Shown here: positions 1-8,976 of the stretch, piece after piece | How the letters are laid out: the number at the start of each line of letters is the position of its first letter | Position numbering within the stretch: position 1 is the first letter of the stretch | NCBI RefSeq assembly: GCF_903893715.1 | Contig: NZ_CAITNG010000081.1 | Coordinates: forward strand, 1 to 64,000 | Length of the DNA: 64,000 bases | From: an uncultured Mucilaginibacter sp. | Lineage (GTDB): Bacteria; Bacteroidota; Bacteroidia; Sphingobacteriales; Sphingobacteriaceae | Direction of reading: 5' to 3' | Translations under genes and position numbers: made by a program | Notes under the pieces: generated by a model | What the model was told of the DNA's origin: nothing | What the model saw: the letters and a program-made list of their open reading frames with translations, nothing else | Databases searched by the model: none

Positions 1-1
1 C

Positions 2-196
2 ATGAAAGGTTTGGAAGATATGACTTTTTCGGATTGTCATAAGCAAGCCTCCGTAGTTGACATTGATGGAGTCAATATTCCTTTCCTTCATATTAACCAG
101 TTAATACAGAACAAGAAAAGTGTGAACAGGCCTAAAGACCAGATAGACGTGGTGGAGTTGGAGAAGATACGAAAGATAAGGGAAACAGGCAATTAG
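2..196 (+). CDS. C-terminal fragment of a nucleotidyltransferase-like protein (cut by window start)
   Basis: The gene is open at the left edge of the window, so its true start lies upstream; the ATG at base 2 is probably internal. The visible 64 residues end in a charged tail with the pattern IPFLHINQLIQNKK, then RPKDQIDVVELEKI. Small Bacteroidota nucleotidyltransferase-like (AbiEii/DUF6036-type) proteins often end this way, with a lysine-rich helix followed by a K-D-x-x-D motif. No catalytic core is visible, so activity cannot be judged. No operon partner follows: the next gene starts 132 bp downstream. The family call is from memory of the tail motif only. Confidence 0.5.
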   Translation: MKGLEDMTFSDCHKQASVVDIDGVNIPFLHINQLIQNKKSVNRPKDQIDVVELEKIRKIRETGN

Positions 197-328
197 TAGT
201 CATGGCATTTGCTTTATTAGGCGCAAATATTAAATGCACCGGCAACCGTAGAAAGAGTCTAAATTAAGTGACACTCATCATTGTCTGCGCTTTAGTTTAT
301 CAGCAATTTCGACAACAAAATCTGCTGT

Positions 329-1627
329 ATGTTAAAGTGCCCTGTCCGGTTAATTTTGTTATTGGCCATCCTCATTATGACCGATATCCCGGTCTGTGGC
401 CAAACCATAAGCCACTTCTCGATTGAACAGGTTTATCAATTGGCTCAAAAAAACTATCCGCTAATCAAACAGCGCGATTTGATAGCCAAAGCAAGTGATT
501 ATTCAGTTTCGAACGCGGCCAAAGGCTACTTGCCGACATTGGTGATAAATGGCCAGGCAACTTATCAGTCGACGGTAACCAGTTTTCCGTTTACCGTGCC
601 TGTTCCGGGCTTTACCTTGCCAACTTATAGCAAAGACCAGTACCGGGTTTATGGTGAGATAGATCAGGTAGTTTTTGATGGCGGGGCCATTAAAAACCAA
701 AAACAGACCGCCAGAGTAAACGGCATTATACAGGAACAAAACCTCGAGGTAACGTTGTATGCCCTGTATGACAGGGTAAACCAACTTTTTTTCGGCACCT
801 TGCTCATCAATGAGCAGCTAAAGCAAAACGACTTGTTGAAACAGGATATCCTGAATGGCATAAGCAAAGCAAAAGCATTGGTTGCGAATGGCACAGCCTA
901 TCGCAGCAGTGTTGATGAACTGGAAGCGCAGCTTTTACAAGCGCAACAGGCAATGGTTGAATTGAAGGCAGGCAAAAAAGCTTACCTATCTATGCTCAGC
1001 TTGTTTATCAATTCGCCGCTCGATGAAAGCTGTATATTGGACAAGCCTGCACCACCCGCGTACACCGACGACCGCGTAACCCGGCCCGAGTTGCTGGCCT
1101 ACGACCTTCAAAAGCGAAATTATGATTTGCAACGGCAAATGCTTAACATACAATTGCTACCCAAATTCGGTTTCTTCGCACAAGGCGGTTATGGCAGGCC
1201 GGGTTTAAATTCACTCAACAATAACTTTGCCTGGTACTACATGGGCGGCTTAAAACTGAGCTGGAATTTTGGCAGCCTGTACACCCTCAAAAACCAAAGG
1301 CAAATACTCGGCATTGACAAAACATCGTTGGATGTACAAAAGGAGACCTTTTTGTTCAATACCACCCTCACCCAAAAGCAACAACAAGCCGATATTGAGA
1401 AATACAACGACCTGTTTAAGCAGGACAATGCCATTATAGCTTTGCGCGAATCGGTAAAAAAAGCGGCGAGCGCACAACTGGAAAATGGCGTGCTCAGCGC
1501 GCACGATTATATCAACCAGGTAAACGCCGAAGACCAGGCCAGGCAAAACCTTATACTGCACCAAATAGAGTTGCTGCAATCGCAATATAATTACCAAAAC
1601 ACCATAGGTAACATCAAAAACCAATAA
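329..1627 (+). CDS. TolC-family outer-membrane efflux protein
   Basis: A 432-residue protein with an N-terminal hydrophobic signal peptide (about residues 1-24) and the two-repeat outer-membrane efflux protein layout: FSIEQVYQLAQKNYPLIKQ near the start, long alpha-helical stretches, and a C-terminal repeat with ENGVLSAHDYINQVN. It would form the trimeric outer-membrane and periplasmic channel of a tripartite exporter. It is the first gene of a six-gene same-strand operon with a periplasmic adaptor, two ABC ATPases and two ABC-2 permeases. That order supports an export role rather than a stand-alone TolC. The substrate cannot be read from sequence; related YbhGFSR-type pumps export drugs and cations. 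Confidence 0.9.
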   Translation: MLKCPVRLILLLAILIMTDIPVCGQTISHFSIEQVYQLAQKNYPLIKQRDLIAKASDYSVSNAAKGYLPTLVINGQATYQSTVTSFPFTVPVPGFTLPTYSKDQYRVYGEIDQVVFDGGAIKNQKQTARVNGIIQEQNLEVTLYALYDRVNQLFFGTLLINEQLKQNDLLKQDILNGISKAKALVANGTAYRSSVDELEAQLLQAQQAMVELKAGKKAYLSMLSLFINSPLDESCILDKPAPPAYTDDRVTRPELLAYDLQKRNYDLQRQMLNIQLLPKFGFFAQGGYGRPGLNSLNNNFAWYYMGGLKLSWNFGSLYTLKNQRQILGIDKTSLDVQKETFLFNTTLTQKQQQADIEKYNDLFKQDNAIIALRESVKKAASAQLENGVLSAHDYINQVNAEDQARQNLILHQIELLQSQYNYQNTIGNIKNQ

Positions 1628-1644
1628 CCTTTAGAGCTGCCAAA

Positions 1645-2586
1645 ATGAAAATCAGGATATTATTATATGTAAGTGTGTTGCCCCTTTTGCTGATGGGCTG
1701 TAACATGAATAGCCAGGTATCAGATGCTTCGGGGACGTTTGAAGCGGATGAGGTAATCGTGTCTGCCGAAGTGCCGGGCAAGTTGCTGTCGTTTAACATT
1801 GACGAGGGCTCGGTTTTGAAAAAGGACAGCGTGATAGGCATTATCGACCCTTTGCCGTTGCAATTACAAAAAGAACAGGTTGAAGCTACCATTGGCGCGC
1901 TGCACGAAAAAACTACCGATGTACGACCACAGGTGAAAATGCTGGAAGACCAGATAGCGGTATCACAAACACAACTCGACCAGGCTATTTATGAAAAAGC
2001 ACGCACTATAAGGTTGATCAACGCGGATGCCGCCACTACCAAACAATTGGATGACCTGAATACCCAGATCAAAGTATTGCAAAGGCAAATAGATGTAACC
2101 CGTGAACAGATAAAAGTACAGGAAACAAGTACCGGAACCCAAAACAGCTCGGTTTTAAGTGAGTATAAGCCGCTGCAAAAATCGGTAGCCCAAATAAACG
2201 ACCAGCTTAGGCGTACCAATATAGCTAATCCCATAAACGGGACTGTGTTGACCAAATATGCCATGGCCGGCGAGGTTACCGCTGCCGGGAAGGCCTTATA
2301 TAAAATAGCCGACCTGTCGGTGATAACACTTCGGGCGTATATTACCGGCACACAGCTGTCGCAGGTTAAACTCAATCAACAGGTGAAGGTATTGGTGGAT
2401 AACAATACGTCGGGCTATAAAAACTATACCGGAACGATTATCTGGATATCGGATAAGGCTGAATTTACGCCCAAAACCATCCAAACAAAAGACGAACGGG
2501 CTAATCTGGTTTACGCAATTAAGATACATGTTAAAAACGACGGCTATTTGAAGATAGGGATGTACGGCGAGGTTAATTTTAACTGA
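1645..2586 (+). CDS. HlyD/YbhG-type periplasmic adaptor lipoprotein
   Basis: A 313-residue protein with a lipoprotein signal: the lipobox LMGC puts the acylated cysteine at residue 19. It then shows the two halves of a biotinyl-lipoyl barrel, first around EVPGKLLSFNIDEGSVL and again after a helical hairpin at ANPINGTVLTKYAMAGE. A beta-barrel segment (LRAYITGTQLSQVKL) follows. This is the membrane-fusion protein that links an inner-membrane ABC pump to TolC. It starts 17 bp after the TolC gene and ends 1 bp before the first ATPase gene, so the genes are almost certainly co-transcribed. An inner-membrane-anchored lipoprotein adaptor of this length fits the YbhG group better than RND adaptors. 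Confidence 0.9.
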   Translation: MKIRILLYVSVLPLLLMGCNMNSQVSDASGTFEADEVIVSAEVPGKLLSFNIDEGSVLKKDSVIGIIDPLPLQLQKEQVEATIGALHEKTTDVRPQVKMLEDQIAVSQTQLDQAIYEKARTIRLINADAATTKQLDDLNTQIKVLQRQIDVTREQIKVQETSTGTQNSSVLSEYKPLQKSVAQINDQLRRTNIANPINGTVLTKYAMAGEVTAAGKALYKIADLSVITLRAYITGTQLSQVKLNQQVKVLVDNNTSGYKNYTGTIIWISDKAEFTPKTIQTKDERANLVYAIKIHVKNDGYLKIGMYGEVNFN

Positions 2587-2587
2587 T

Positions 2588-3508
2588 ATGAAAGCTGTTG
2601 TTGTCGAAAATGTAATCAAAACCTACAAAACCAAAAAGGATGTGGTTGAAGCCCTCAAGGGCGTTTCATTTTCGGTTGACAAGGGTGAGATATTCGGCAT
2701 CATCGGGCCCGACGGGGCAGGCAAAACATCCTTGTTCCGTATTTTAACGACGGTGTTGTTGGCTGATAGTGGTTCGGCTTCTGTAGACGGTTTTGATGTG
2801 GTTAAAGACTATAAGCAAATACGCCATCGGATTGGCTATATGCCCGGCAAGTTCTCATTGTACCAGGATCTGTCGGTGCAGGAGAACCTCGAGTTTTTTG
2901 CTACGATTTTTGATACTACTATCGCCGAAAACTACGACCTGGTAAAAGAAATATACCAGCAGATAGAACCCTTTAAAGACCGCAAGGCCGGGCAACTATC
3001 GGGCGGGATGAAACAGAAACTTGCCTTATGTTGCGCATTGATACACAAACCATCGGTATTGTTTTTGGATGAACCGACAACGGGGGTGGATGCCGTATCG
3101 CGAAAAGAATTTTGGGAAATGCTGCACAAGCTAAAACTACAAGGCATTACCATTTTAGTTTCCACCGCGTATATGGATGAAGCCGGCCTTTGCGACCGTG
3201 TAGCATTGATACAAAAAGGGCAGTTATTATCTGTAGATACTACTAAAGGAGTTATCAGCCAATTTAAAAAACCTTTATGGGCCGTAAAAGCCAGCGAAAT
3301 GTTCAGGTTGATGAACGCGATAAAAGACGACCCATTAGTTGAAAGCTGTTATCCTTTTGGTCAATATCACCATGTGGTTTTTAAAACCGGGAGCGATAAC
3401 AAAACTCATTTGGAGCAGTTGGCCAAACAGGGAAACTTTAAGGATTTTGAGGTACAGGCCATAGAGCCGGATATTGAGGATTGTTTTATGGCATTAATGA
3501 AGGAATAG
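2588..3508 (+). CDS. ABC transporter ATPase, first half of a YbhF-like pair
   Basis: A 306-residue ATP-binding subunit. Walker A is GPDGAGKT (about residues 40-47, Asp where Asn is usual), the signature is LSGG (137-140) and Walker B is VLFLDE (157-162). The H-loop position reads VSTAYMDEA, so the usual switch histidine is alanine (residue 194). A C-terminal extension of about 90 residues follows the ATPase fold. It works with the next gene: in E. coli YbhF both nucleotide-binding domains are fused in one chain, here they are separate genes 2 bp apart. Loss of the H-loop histidine suggests this subunit's own ATP site is non-hydrolytic while its intact LSGG completes the partner's site; that division of labour is inference. 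Confidence 0.93.
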   Translation: MKAVVVENVIKTYKTKKDVVEALKGVSFSVDKGEIFGIIGPDGAGKTSLFRILTTVLLADSGSASVDGFDVVKDYKQIRHRIGYMPGKFSLYQDLSVQENLEFFATIFDTTIAENYDLVKEIYQQIEPFKDRKAGQLSGGMKQKLALCCALIHKPSVLFLDEPTTGVDAVSRKEFWEMLHKLKLQGITILVSTAYMDEAGLCDRVALIQKGQLLSVDTTKGVISQFKKPLWAVKASEMFRLMNAIKDDPLVESCYPFGQYHHVVFKTGSDNKTHLEQLAKQGNFKDFEVQAIEPDIEDCFMALMKE

Positions 3509-3510
3509 CG

Positions 3511-4257
3511 ATGGAAAAGGAAAAAGTAATAACAGCCCATCAGCTCACTAAAAAGTTCGGGGCCTTTACCGCGGTAGATAATATCACCTTCGATGTGGAA
3601 AAGGGCGAGATATTTGGTTTTCTGGGTGCCAACGGCGCTGGTAAAACCACCGCCATGCGCATGTTGTGCGGCTTGTTGTTGCCAACATCCGGCCAAGCCA
3701 CGGTTGCAGGGTTTGACGTGTATAAGCAAAACGAGCAGATAAAACAGAACATAGGCTATATGAGTCAGAAGTTTTCGCTCTATGAAGACCTGACTGTGAG
3801 CGAAAACATCCGTTTTTACGGCGGCATCTATGGCTTACGCGACGAGCAGATTAAGATAAAAACGGCACAACTGTTAAAGCAGCTCCATCTGGAAGACCAG
3901 GAAAAAACCTTGGTTCGCGACTTGCCGCTTGGCTGGAAACAAAAACTCGCCTTTTCGATAGCCATAGTGCACGACCCCGCTATTGTTTTTTTGGACGAAC
4001 CTACCGGTGGTGTTGACCCCATAACCCGCAGGGAGTTTTGGAGCCTGATATATGAGGCATCGGCAAGGGGTATTACCATTTTTGTTACCACGCACTATAT
4101 GGACGAAGCGGAGTATTGCAACCGGGTTTCCATCATGGTAGATGGCAGGATAGATGCGCTCGACGCGCCGGCCAACCTGATGAAAACATATTCGGCAACA
4201 TCAATGGATGAGGTTTTTTTACAATTGGCCCGAAAAGCCGTACGAACAGGCGATTAA
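3511..4257 (+). CDS. ABC transporter ATPase, second half of a YbhF-like pair
   Basis: The ATG at 3511 is preferred over a TTG at 3481 because it follows the upstream stop by 2 bp, sits after an AAGGA stretch and gives a standard ATPase N-terminus (248 residues). Walker A is GANGAGKT (39-46), Walker B IVFLDE (158-163), and the H-loop histidine is present (VTTHYMDEA, His195). The signature is degenerate: LPLGWKQ (138-144) in place of LSGGQ. This complements the previous subunit, which has LSGG but lacks the H-loop histidine, so a heterodimer would have one canonical and one degenerate site. Pairing with two permease genes supports a drug or ion exporter. Confidence 0.92.
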   Translation: MEKEKVITAHQLTKKFGAFTAVDNITFDVEKGEIFGFLGANGAGKTTAMRMLCGLLLPTSGQATVAGFDVYKQNEQIKQNIGYMSQKFSLYEDLTVSENIRFYGGIYGLRDEQIKIKTAQLLKQLHLEDQEKTLVRDLPLGWKQKLAFSIAIVHDPAIVFLDEPTGGVDPITRREFWSLIYEASARGITIFVTTHYMDEAEYCNRVSIMVDGRIDALDAPANLMKTYSATSMDEVFLQLARKAVRTGD

Positions 4258-4272
4258 ACTAAATAATTAAAG

Positions 4273-5379
4273 GTGAAACAGTTTTTGATATTCGTAAAAA
4301 AGGAATGGCTGCACATCTGGCGCGACAGGCGAACCCTGTTTATCCTGATATGGATGCCTGTTATACAAATTGTTTTGTACGGTTTTGCGCTTACTAACGA
4401 AGTAAAGAACTCCAATATCGCCATTCTCGACCAATCGAAAGATGAGGCTACCACCGTTATCTCCAACGAGATCGCGTCGAGCAGGTATTTTCATCTGGTT
4501 AAAAACCTTAATTCGTATCAGGATATAGGAGCTACTTTTCGGACAGGCAAGATCCGGATGGCCGTAGTTTTTCCGGCAAATTTTCGTGACGACCTGCTTC
4601 ATGGCAACAGCGCCCAGATCCAGTTGATTGCCGATGCATCCGACCCTAATACGGCCAATATGCTTACCAATTACGCCAATGCCATTATCAATGATTACCC
4701 GCAATCCATTAACCAAAATCAGGACCTGCCTTATACCATCAAAACCCAGGTGCGCATGCTGTACAATCCCGAACTAAAAGGCGCGTACAACTTTGTGCCG
4801 GGTGTAATGGCCTTGGTATTGATGCTGGTTTGCACGATGATGACCTCGATTGCTATTGTGAAGGAAAAAGAAATGGGCACCATGGAAGTACTGCTGGTTT
4901 CGCCACTAAAACCGTTTCACATCATTATTGCCAAAACAGTACCTTATTTACTGGTTTCTGTCCTCAATATTACCAGCATATTGTTGTTGAGCGTATACGC
5001 ACTGGATGTACCCATAGTGGGCAGTGTGTGGCTGTTGATGAGCGAAAGCATGTTGTTTACCATCACATCGCTATCGGTAGGTATATTGATCTCGAATTTT
5101 GCGCAAACTCAACAAACCGCCATGTTTACCTCCATGATGAGTTTGTTCCTACCCACTTTGCTGTTTAGTGGCTTTATGTTCCCTATCGAAAATATGCCCA
5201 TACCCATGCAGATCATCTCGAATATAGTGCCCTCAAAATGGTTTTTTATCATCGTAAAGAATGTGATGATCAAAGGGCTTGGTTTTTCTTCGGTATGGAA
5301 AGAAACAGTCATATTGATCGGTATGACCACAACTTTATTGGGCATCAGTATTCACAAATTTAAGATCAGGCTGACATGA
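4273..5379 (+). CDS. ABC-2 type permease (YbhS/YbhR-like), first
   Basis: A 368-residue membrane subunit that starts with GTG, which gives the typical N-terminus KEWLHIWRDRRTLF before the first membrane segment (LFILIWMPVIQIVLYGFAL). A periplasmic domain of about 130 residues follows, then about five membrane segments. The ABC-2 coupling-helix motif VKEKEMGTMEVLLVSP is present. It lies 15 bp after the ATPase gene and overlaps the next permease by 4 bp (ATGA), so translation is probably coupled. It would form the pore together with the next gene. Confidence 0.93.
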   Translation: MKQFLIFVKKEWLHIWRDRRTLFILIWMPVIQIVLYGFALTNEVKNSNIAILDQSKDEATTVISNEIASSRYFHLVKNLNSYQDIGATFRTGKIRMAVVFPANFRDDLLHGNSAQIQLIADASDPNTANMLTNYANAIINDYPQSINQNQDLPYTIKTQVRMLYNPELKGAYNFVPGVMALVLMLVCTMMTSIAIVKEKEMGTMEVLLVSPLKPFHIIIAKTVPYLLVSVLNITSILLLSVYALDVPIVGSVWLLMSESMLFTITSLSVGILISNFAQTQQTAMFTSMMSLFLPTLLFSGFMFPIENMPIPMQIISNIVPSKWFFIIVKNVMIKGLGFSSVWKETVILIGMTTTLLGISIHKFKIRLT

Positions 5380-6497
5380 GGATGCTGAAATTTTTATTGC
5401 AGAAAGAACTCAGGCAGATCATCCGCGACCCGGCGATCATCAGGATATTATTCATTATGCCGATGGTACAGTTGCTCATATTGCCCCTTGCTGCCGACTA
5501 TGAGATCAAAAACATCAATCTTGGTGTAGTTGACCATGACCATACCGAATATTCGCGCAAATTGGTTAATAAGGTTATAGCATCCGGTTATTTTAGACTA
5601 AAAGACGATAGCCCAACTTTTAACCAGGGTTTAAAAGCCATTGAGTTGGATAAAACAGACCTGATACTGGAAATACCAGCACAATTTGAACGCAGCCTGA
5701 TTAAGGAAAACCAAGCTTCGTTATTTATTGCCGTCGATGCCATAAACGGTGTTAAAGCTGGCTTGGGAGGTGCCTATCTACAAAGCATCATCCAGGATTA
5801 TAATCAGGATGTGCGCGTGCAGTGGATACAATATCCGCGCTATAACCCGCAACCCACCATACAGGTTACCTATTCCGATTGGTATAACCCCAACATGAAC
5901 TACCGGGTGTTTATGGTACCGGGTATATTGGTAATGCTGGTAACTATGATTGGTTCATCTTTCGCATCCAACAACATAGTGCGCGAAAAAGAAATGGGAA
6001 CCATCGAACAGATAAATGTTAGTCCCATTAAAAAATACCAGTTTATTTTAGGGAAGCTCATTCCATTTTGGATGCTTGCCCTTACCGTATTGACGATGGG
6101 TCTCGCTATAGCGCGATTAGTTTATGGTATAGTGCCGCTTGGTAGCTATTTTACCATATATGTTTTTGCCGGCATCTATTTGGTAGCCATATTAGGCTTA
6201 GGTTTACTACTCTCTACCTATGCGCAAACACAGCAGCAATCTATGCTGGTGTCGTTCTTTGTTACCATGATATTTAACCTGCTCAGCGGTTTATACACCC
6301 CTATCGAAAGTATGCCCGGCTGGGCGCAGATGATTACCAAATTTAACCCGGTATCTTACTTTATCGAGGTTATGCGCATGGTGATGCTAAAAGGGAGTGG
6401 GCTTGGCGATATCAAATTCCAAATGCTGGCCATGCTGGGTTTTGCCGTGTTTTTTAATGGTTGGGCAATCTTAAATTACCGCAAACGGTCGGGATAG
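5376..6497 (+). CDS. ABC-2 type permease (YbhS/YbhR-like), second
   Basis: A 373-residue paralog of the previous permease with the same layout: N-terminal membrane segment (IRILFIMPMVQLLILPLA), periplasmic domain, then five to six membrane segments. The coupling motif VREKEMGTIEQINVSP is conserved. Its ATG overlaps the upstream TGA. It is the last gene of the efflux operon; a strong hairpin terminator lies about 55 bp downstream. Two different permeases plus two different ATPases mean the pump is probably a full heterotetramer. Confidence 0.93.
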   Translation: MRMLKFLLQKELRQIIRDPAIIRILFIMPMVQLLILPLAADYEIKNINLGVVDHDHTEYSRKLVNKVIASGYFRLKDDSPTFNQGLKAIELDKTDLILEIPAQFERSLIKENQASLFIAVDAINGVKAGLGGAYLQSIIQDYNQDVRVQWIQYPRYNPQPTIQVTYSDWYNPNMNYRVFMVPGILVMLVTMIGSSFASNNIVREKEMGTIEQINVSPIKKYQFILGKLIPFWMLALTVLTMGLAIARLVYGIVPLGSYFTIYVFAGIYLVAILGLGLLLSTYAQTQQQSMLVSFFVTMIFNLLSGLYTPIESMPGWAQMITKFNPVSYFIEVMRMVMLKGSGLGDIKFQMLAMLGFAVFFNGWAILNYRKRSG

Positions 6498-6550
6498 GTT
6501 GTTTGTTAATTTTATTGAGAAGTTACATCGGTTTTGCTATCCTCTTACCA

Positions 6551-6587
6551 AACAAAAAATGCCCGGATATGCCGGGCATTTTTTGTT
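6551..6587. terminator. Bidirectional intrinsic terminator (efflux operon / tRNA-Ser)
   Basis: A perfect 16-bp stem (6551-6566 with 6572-6587) and a 5-base loop. The outer stem is AACAAAAAAT/ATTTTTTGTT, so each strand ends in a T-run after the GC core GCCCGG/CCGGGC. It ends one base before the CCA of tRNA-Ser on the minus strand and about 54 bp after the last permease gene on the plus strand, so it can serve both units. Confidence 0.9.
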
Positions 6588-6677
6588 TGGCGGTGAGGGA
6601 GGGATTCGAACCCTCGGTACAGTTTCCCGTACGTCAGTTTAGCAAACTGATCCTTTCGGCCTCTCAGGCACCTCACC
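6588..6677 (-). tRNA. tRNA-Ser(GCU) with encoded CCA
   Basis: Read on the minus strand it is a 90-base class II tRNA. The acceptor stem GGTGAGG pairs with CCTCACC, followed by discriminator G and a genomic CCA. The anticodon arm is CAGTT-TGCTAAA-CTG-like with GCT in the loop, there is a long variable arm, and the T-arm contains GGTTCGAATCC. The long variable arm and GCT anticodon identify a serine tRNA reading AGC/AGU. The body without CCA is 6591-6677. Confidence 0.95.
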
Positions 6678-6720
6678 AGTACAGTCGCGCAAAGCGCATG
6701 TCCCCTGTTTTTTGGGATTG

Positions 6721-6750
6721 CAAATATAGCAAATCGCTTATCCCGTCAAA
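6721..6750 (-). promoter_or_regulatory. Bacteroidetes-type promoter of tRNA-Ser
   Basis: On the minus strand the sequence reads TTTG, then 18 bases, then TATATTTG. This matches the primary sigma consensus of Bacteroidota (TTTG at -33, TAnnTTTG at -7). It lies about 44 bases upstream of the tRNA 5' end. Confidence 0.75.
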
Positions 6751-6757
6751 AAAATAT

Positions 6758-8833
6758 TTAGTTATTCTGATAATCGATCCGCACGTGGTAAATACTCATC
6801 AGCATCCGTTTAAATATCATCTTGATCGTTTCGAGGTCTTTCAGCGTTATGTTGCTGTCTTTCAACTGTTCCTGGTCGAGCTTATATTCGATAATGCGGT
6901 CTACCAGCGAGTCGATGGTTTGGGCATTTGGTTCGTGCAGGGAGCGCGAAGCTGCTTCAACTGAGTCAGCCAGCATCAATACGCCTGTCTCTTTCGAAAA
7001 TGGGATAGGGCCGGGATAACGGAAAGTATTCTCGTCGACTATCTTCTCAGGGAAGTTTTTAAGGTACGATTGGTAAAAATAATCCACACGCGTATTGCCA
7101 TGATGGGTGCGTATAAAGTCGATTACAATTTCGGGTAGGTTCTCTTTACGCGCCATTTCGATGCCCTTGCTTACATGGCGGATGATGATTTGGGCGCTTT
7201 CCTTGTAAGTCAGCTTATCGTGCGGGTTAAAGCCGCTGTTTTGGTTTTCGATGAAATAGAGCGGGTTCTCAATCTTACCAATATCGTGATATAATGCACC
7301 CGCCCTAACCAGCAGGGCATTGCCGCCAATGGCATATATAGCGCTCTCGGCGAGGTTAGCAACCTGTAGCGAATGCTGGAACGTACCCGGGGCACTAAAG
7401 GCCAGCTTGCGTAGCAAAGTGGCATTGGTATTGGTGAGCTCGATGAGGGTAATATCAGACGTAAGGCCAAATACCTTTTCGAATATGTAGATAAGCGGAT
7501 AGGCCAGCAGTGTTGAGCCTACGCTAAACAGGAATGGCAAAAAGCCTTCCCAATCAATAGTGGTAAAGCTGCCTTCGCGGATGAGGGATATCCCCACAAA
7601 AGCCACAAAATAGTTAGCCAGAATGATAGCTGCCGATATAAGGAACTGCTCGCGCCGTACCAGATTTTTGATGCTGTAGATGGATACCATACCCGCCGTA
7701 ATCTCAAAAAAGCCAAACTCAAAACTGTTCGGCACAAAAAAGCCTGCAATAAGCACTACCAGCAAGTGTATATTGAGCGCGAGCCTGGTATCGAAAAGGA
7801 TACGGATGATAATAGGTACTATACAATACGGGATGTAATAAAAATTAGGCAACTGCAGCCTGATGGCCAACGATAAGGTTGCCAACATCGCTGTAATAAC
7901 CAGCAAAATAAGGCTCACCAAACGGTTGTCGTAATATATATCCTTACGAAAAAGGTACAGGAACACCATCAGCAAACTGATAACAATAGCAACCAATAAA
8001 AACTGGCCCATCAAAACCAGTCGCGGGTCGCCGTTAACGCGTACGTTATCGTCAAAGGCTGCTTTAAACGATTCCAGCTTTTGGTATATATCCTGATTGA
8101 TAACCGAACCTTTGGACACGATTAGGTCGCCTTTTTGCACCATGCCCCGGGTTGAGGATAAGCCTTCGATAGCTTCATTCTCTAACCTGCTGGTCAGTTT
8201 ATCATCAAAAGTGAGGTTGTACTGCAATCGGTCCTGTATGATACCGATGAGAAAGGCTTTGTCGATGTTTTTATAGGACGATAATGTCTGGTCGATATAA
8301 CTGAGGGCAGTTTCCGAAGTATATAGCTGCGCTGTGTTGGTTTCGGTGGCTATGTTATTGTGCAGTATGGTAATCCGGTAATTTTCAGACCCTGTTTGGT
8401 ATTTTTTGTTGAGGGTAAGCAGCCCCTTATCATACACCTCTTTTAAAAGGTTATAGCCAATGGTATAATATTTCTCCTTTAAATCGGGGGCAATGCCACT
8501 TGTTTTCCATTTTACCTCGAATCCGTTTTTATAACTTTCGAGGCTTTGCTGTTCGATACCTACGTCCAGTTGGTATATCGGAGTAATACTGCGGATAGCA
8601 GCATCACGGTCATCCTTTTTTTCCTGGTCGGTTTTTTGGATGGCGAAGATATATGGTGAAAGGAGATCTTTCTGGTTCCATACTTTGCCTTTTTCGTACT
8701 CGTACCTAAACTTGGCCTGTTTAGGCAGTACCAATACAATAAAGCAAATGCTCACCAGCATCATCAGCAGTTTGATGTTGCCTGAATATTTACGTAACAG
8801 CGCTTTTTGGCGCGAAGAGCTGAGTGTTGCCAT
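6758..8833 (-). CDS. 7TM-HD family phosphohydrolase (PgpH/YqfF-like)
   Basis: A membrane protein with an N-terminal membrane segment, a large extracytoplasmic 7TMR-HDED-type domain, about seven membrane segments and a cytoplasmic HD domain with the HDIGK motif (about residue 516). Further HD ligands appear in RTHHGN and MLADSVEAASR. Firmicute relatives (PgpH) hydrolyse cyclic di-AMP; that activity is established for the family, not for this protein. The ATG at 8833 (691 residues, MATLSSSRQK) is preferred over one at 8941 because a TAnnTTTG element at 8851-8858 lies between the two and the shorter start gives a normal N-terminal membrane anchor. It is divergent from the TPR gene. Confidence 0.88.
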   Translation of the reverse strand: MATLSSSRQKALLRKYSGNIKLLMMLVSICFIVLVLPKQAKFRYEYEKGKVWNQKDLLSPYIFAIQKTDQEKKDDRDAAIRSITPIYQLDVGIEQQSLESYKNGFEVKWKTSGIAPDLKEKYYTIGYNLLKEVYDKGLLTLNKKYQTGSENYRITILHNNIATETNTAQLYTSETALSYIDQTLSSYKNIDKAFLIGIIQDRLQYNLTFDDKLTSRLENEAIEGLSSTRGMVQKGDLIVSKGSVINQDIYQKLESFKAAFDDNVRVNGDPRLVLMGQFLLVAIVISLLMVFLYLFRKDIYYDNRLVSLILLVITAMLATLSLAIRLQLPNFYYIPYCIVPIIIRILFDTRLALNIHLLVVLIAGFFVPNSFEFGFFEITAGMVSIYSIKNLVRREQFLISAAIILANYFVAFVGISLIREGSFTTIDWEGFLPFLFSVGSTLLAYPLIYIFEKVFGLTSDITLIELTNTNATLLRKLAFSAPGTFQHSLQVANLAESAIYAIGGNALLVRAGALYHDIGKIENPLYFIENQNSGFNPHDKLTYKESAQIIIRHVSKGIEMARKENLPEIVIDFIRTHHGNTRVDYFYQSYLKNFPEKIVDENTFRYPGPIPFSKETGVLMLADSVEAASRSLHEPNAQTIDSLVDRIIEYKLDQEQLKDSNITLKDLETIKMIFKRMLMSIYHVRIDYQNN

Positions 8834-8850
8834 CCGTTTGTAAAACCTGT

Positions 8851-8858
8851 CAAAATTA
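8851..8858 (-). promoter_or_regulatory. Putative -7 element for the 7TM-HD gene
   Basis: The minus strand reads TAATTTTG, an exact TAnnTTTG match, 18 bases upstream of the ATG at 8833. No good -33 TTTG is seen. It would give a leader of about 12 bases and supports the shorter start. Confidence 0.45.
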
Positions 8859-8976
8859 TAATAAGTTTCGGTTAAATTGACAGTACCCGCGCAGAAAGCT
8901 CCATATAGAAATCTAACTAAAACAATAGTTGCAAAAATCATTTTAAACTATTATTTTAGTTGAAAACTTCTTGTCT

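Noticed and set aside
1250-1624. 124-codon minus-strand frame over the TolC gene
   Set aside because: Antisense of a well-supported TolC-family protein; hydrophobic content comes from the complementary codons.
6461-6964. 167-codon open frame on the plus strand
   Set aside because: It runs through the end of the permease gene, a strong terminator, tRNA-Ser and the antisense of the 7TM-HD gene; not a gene.
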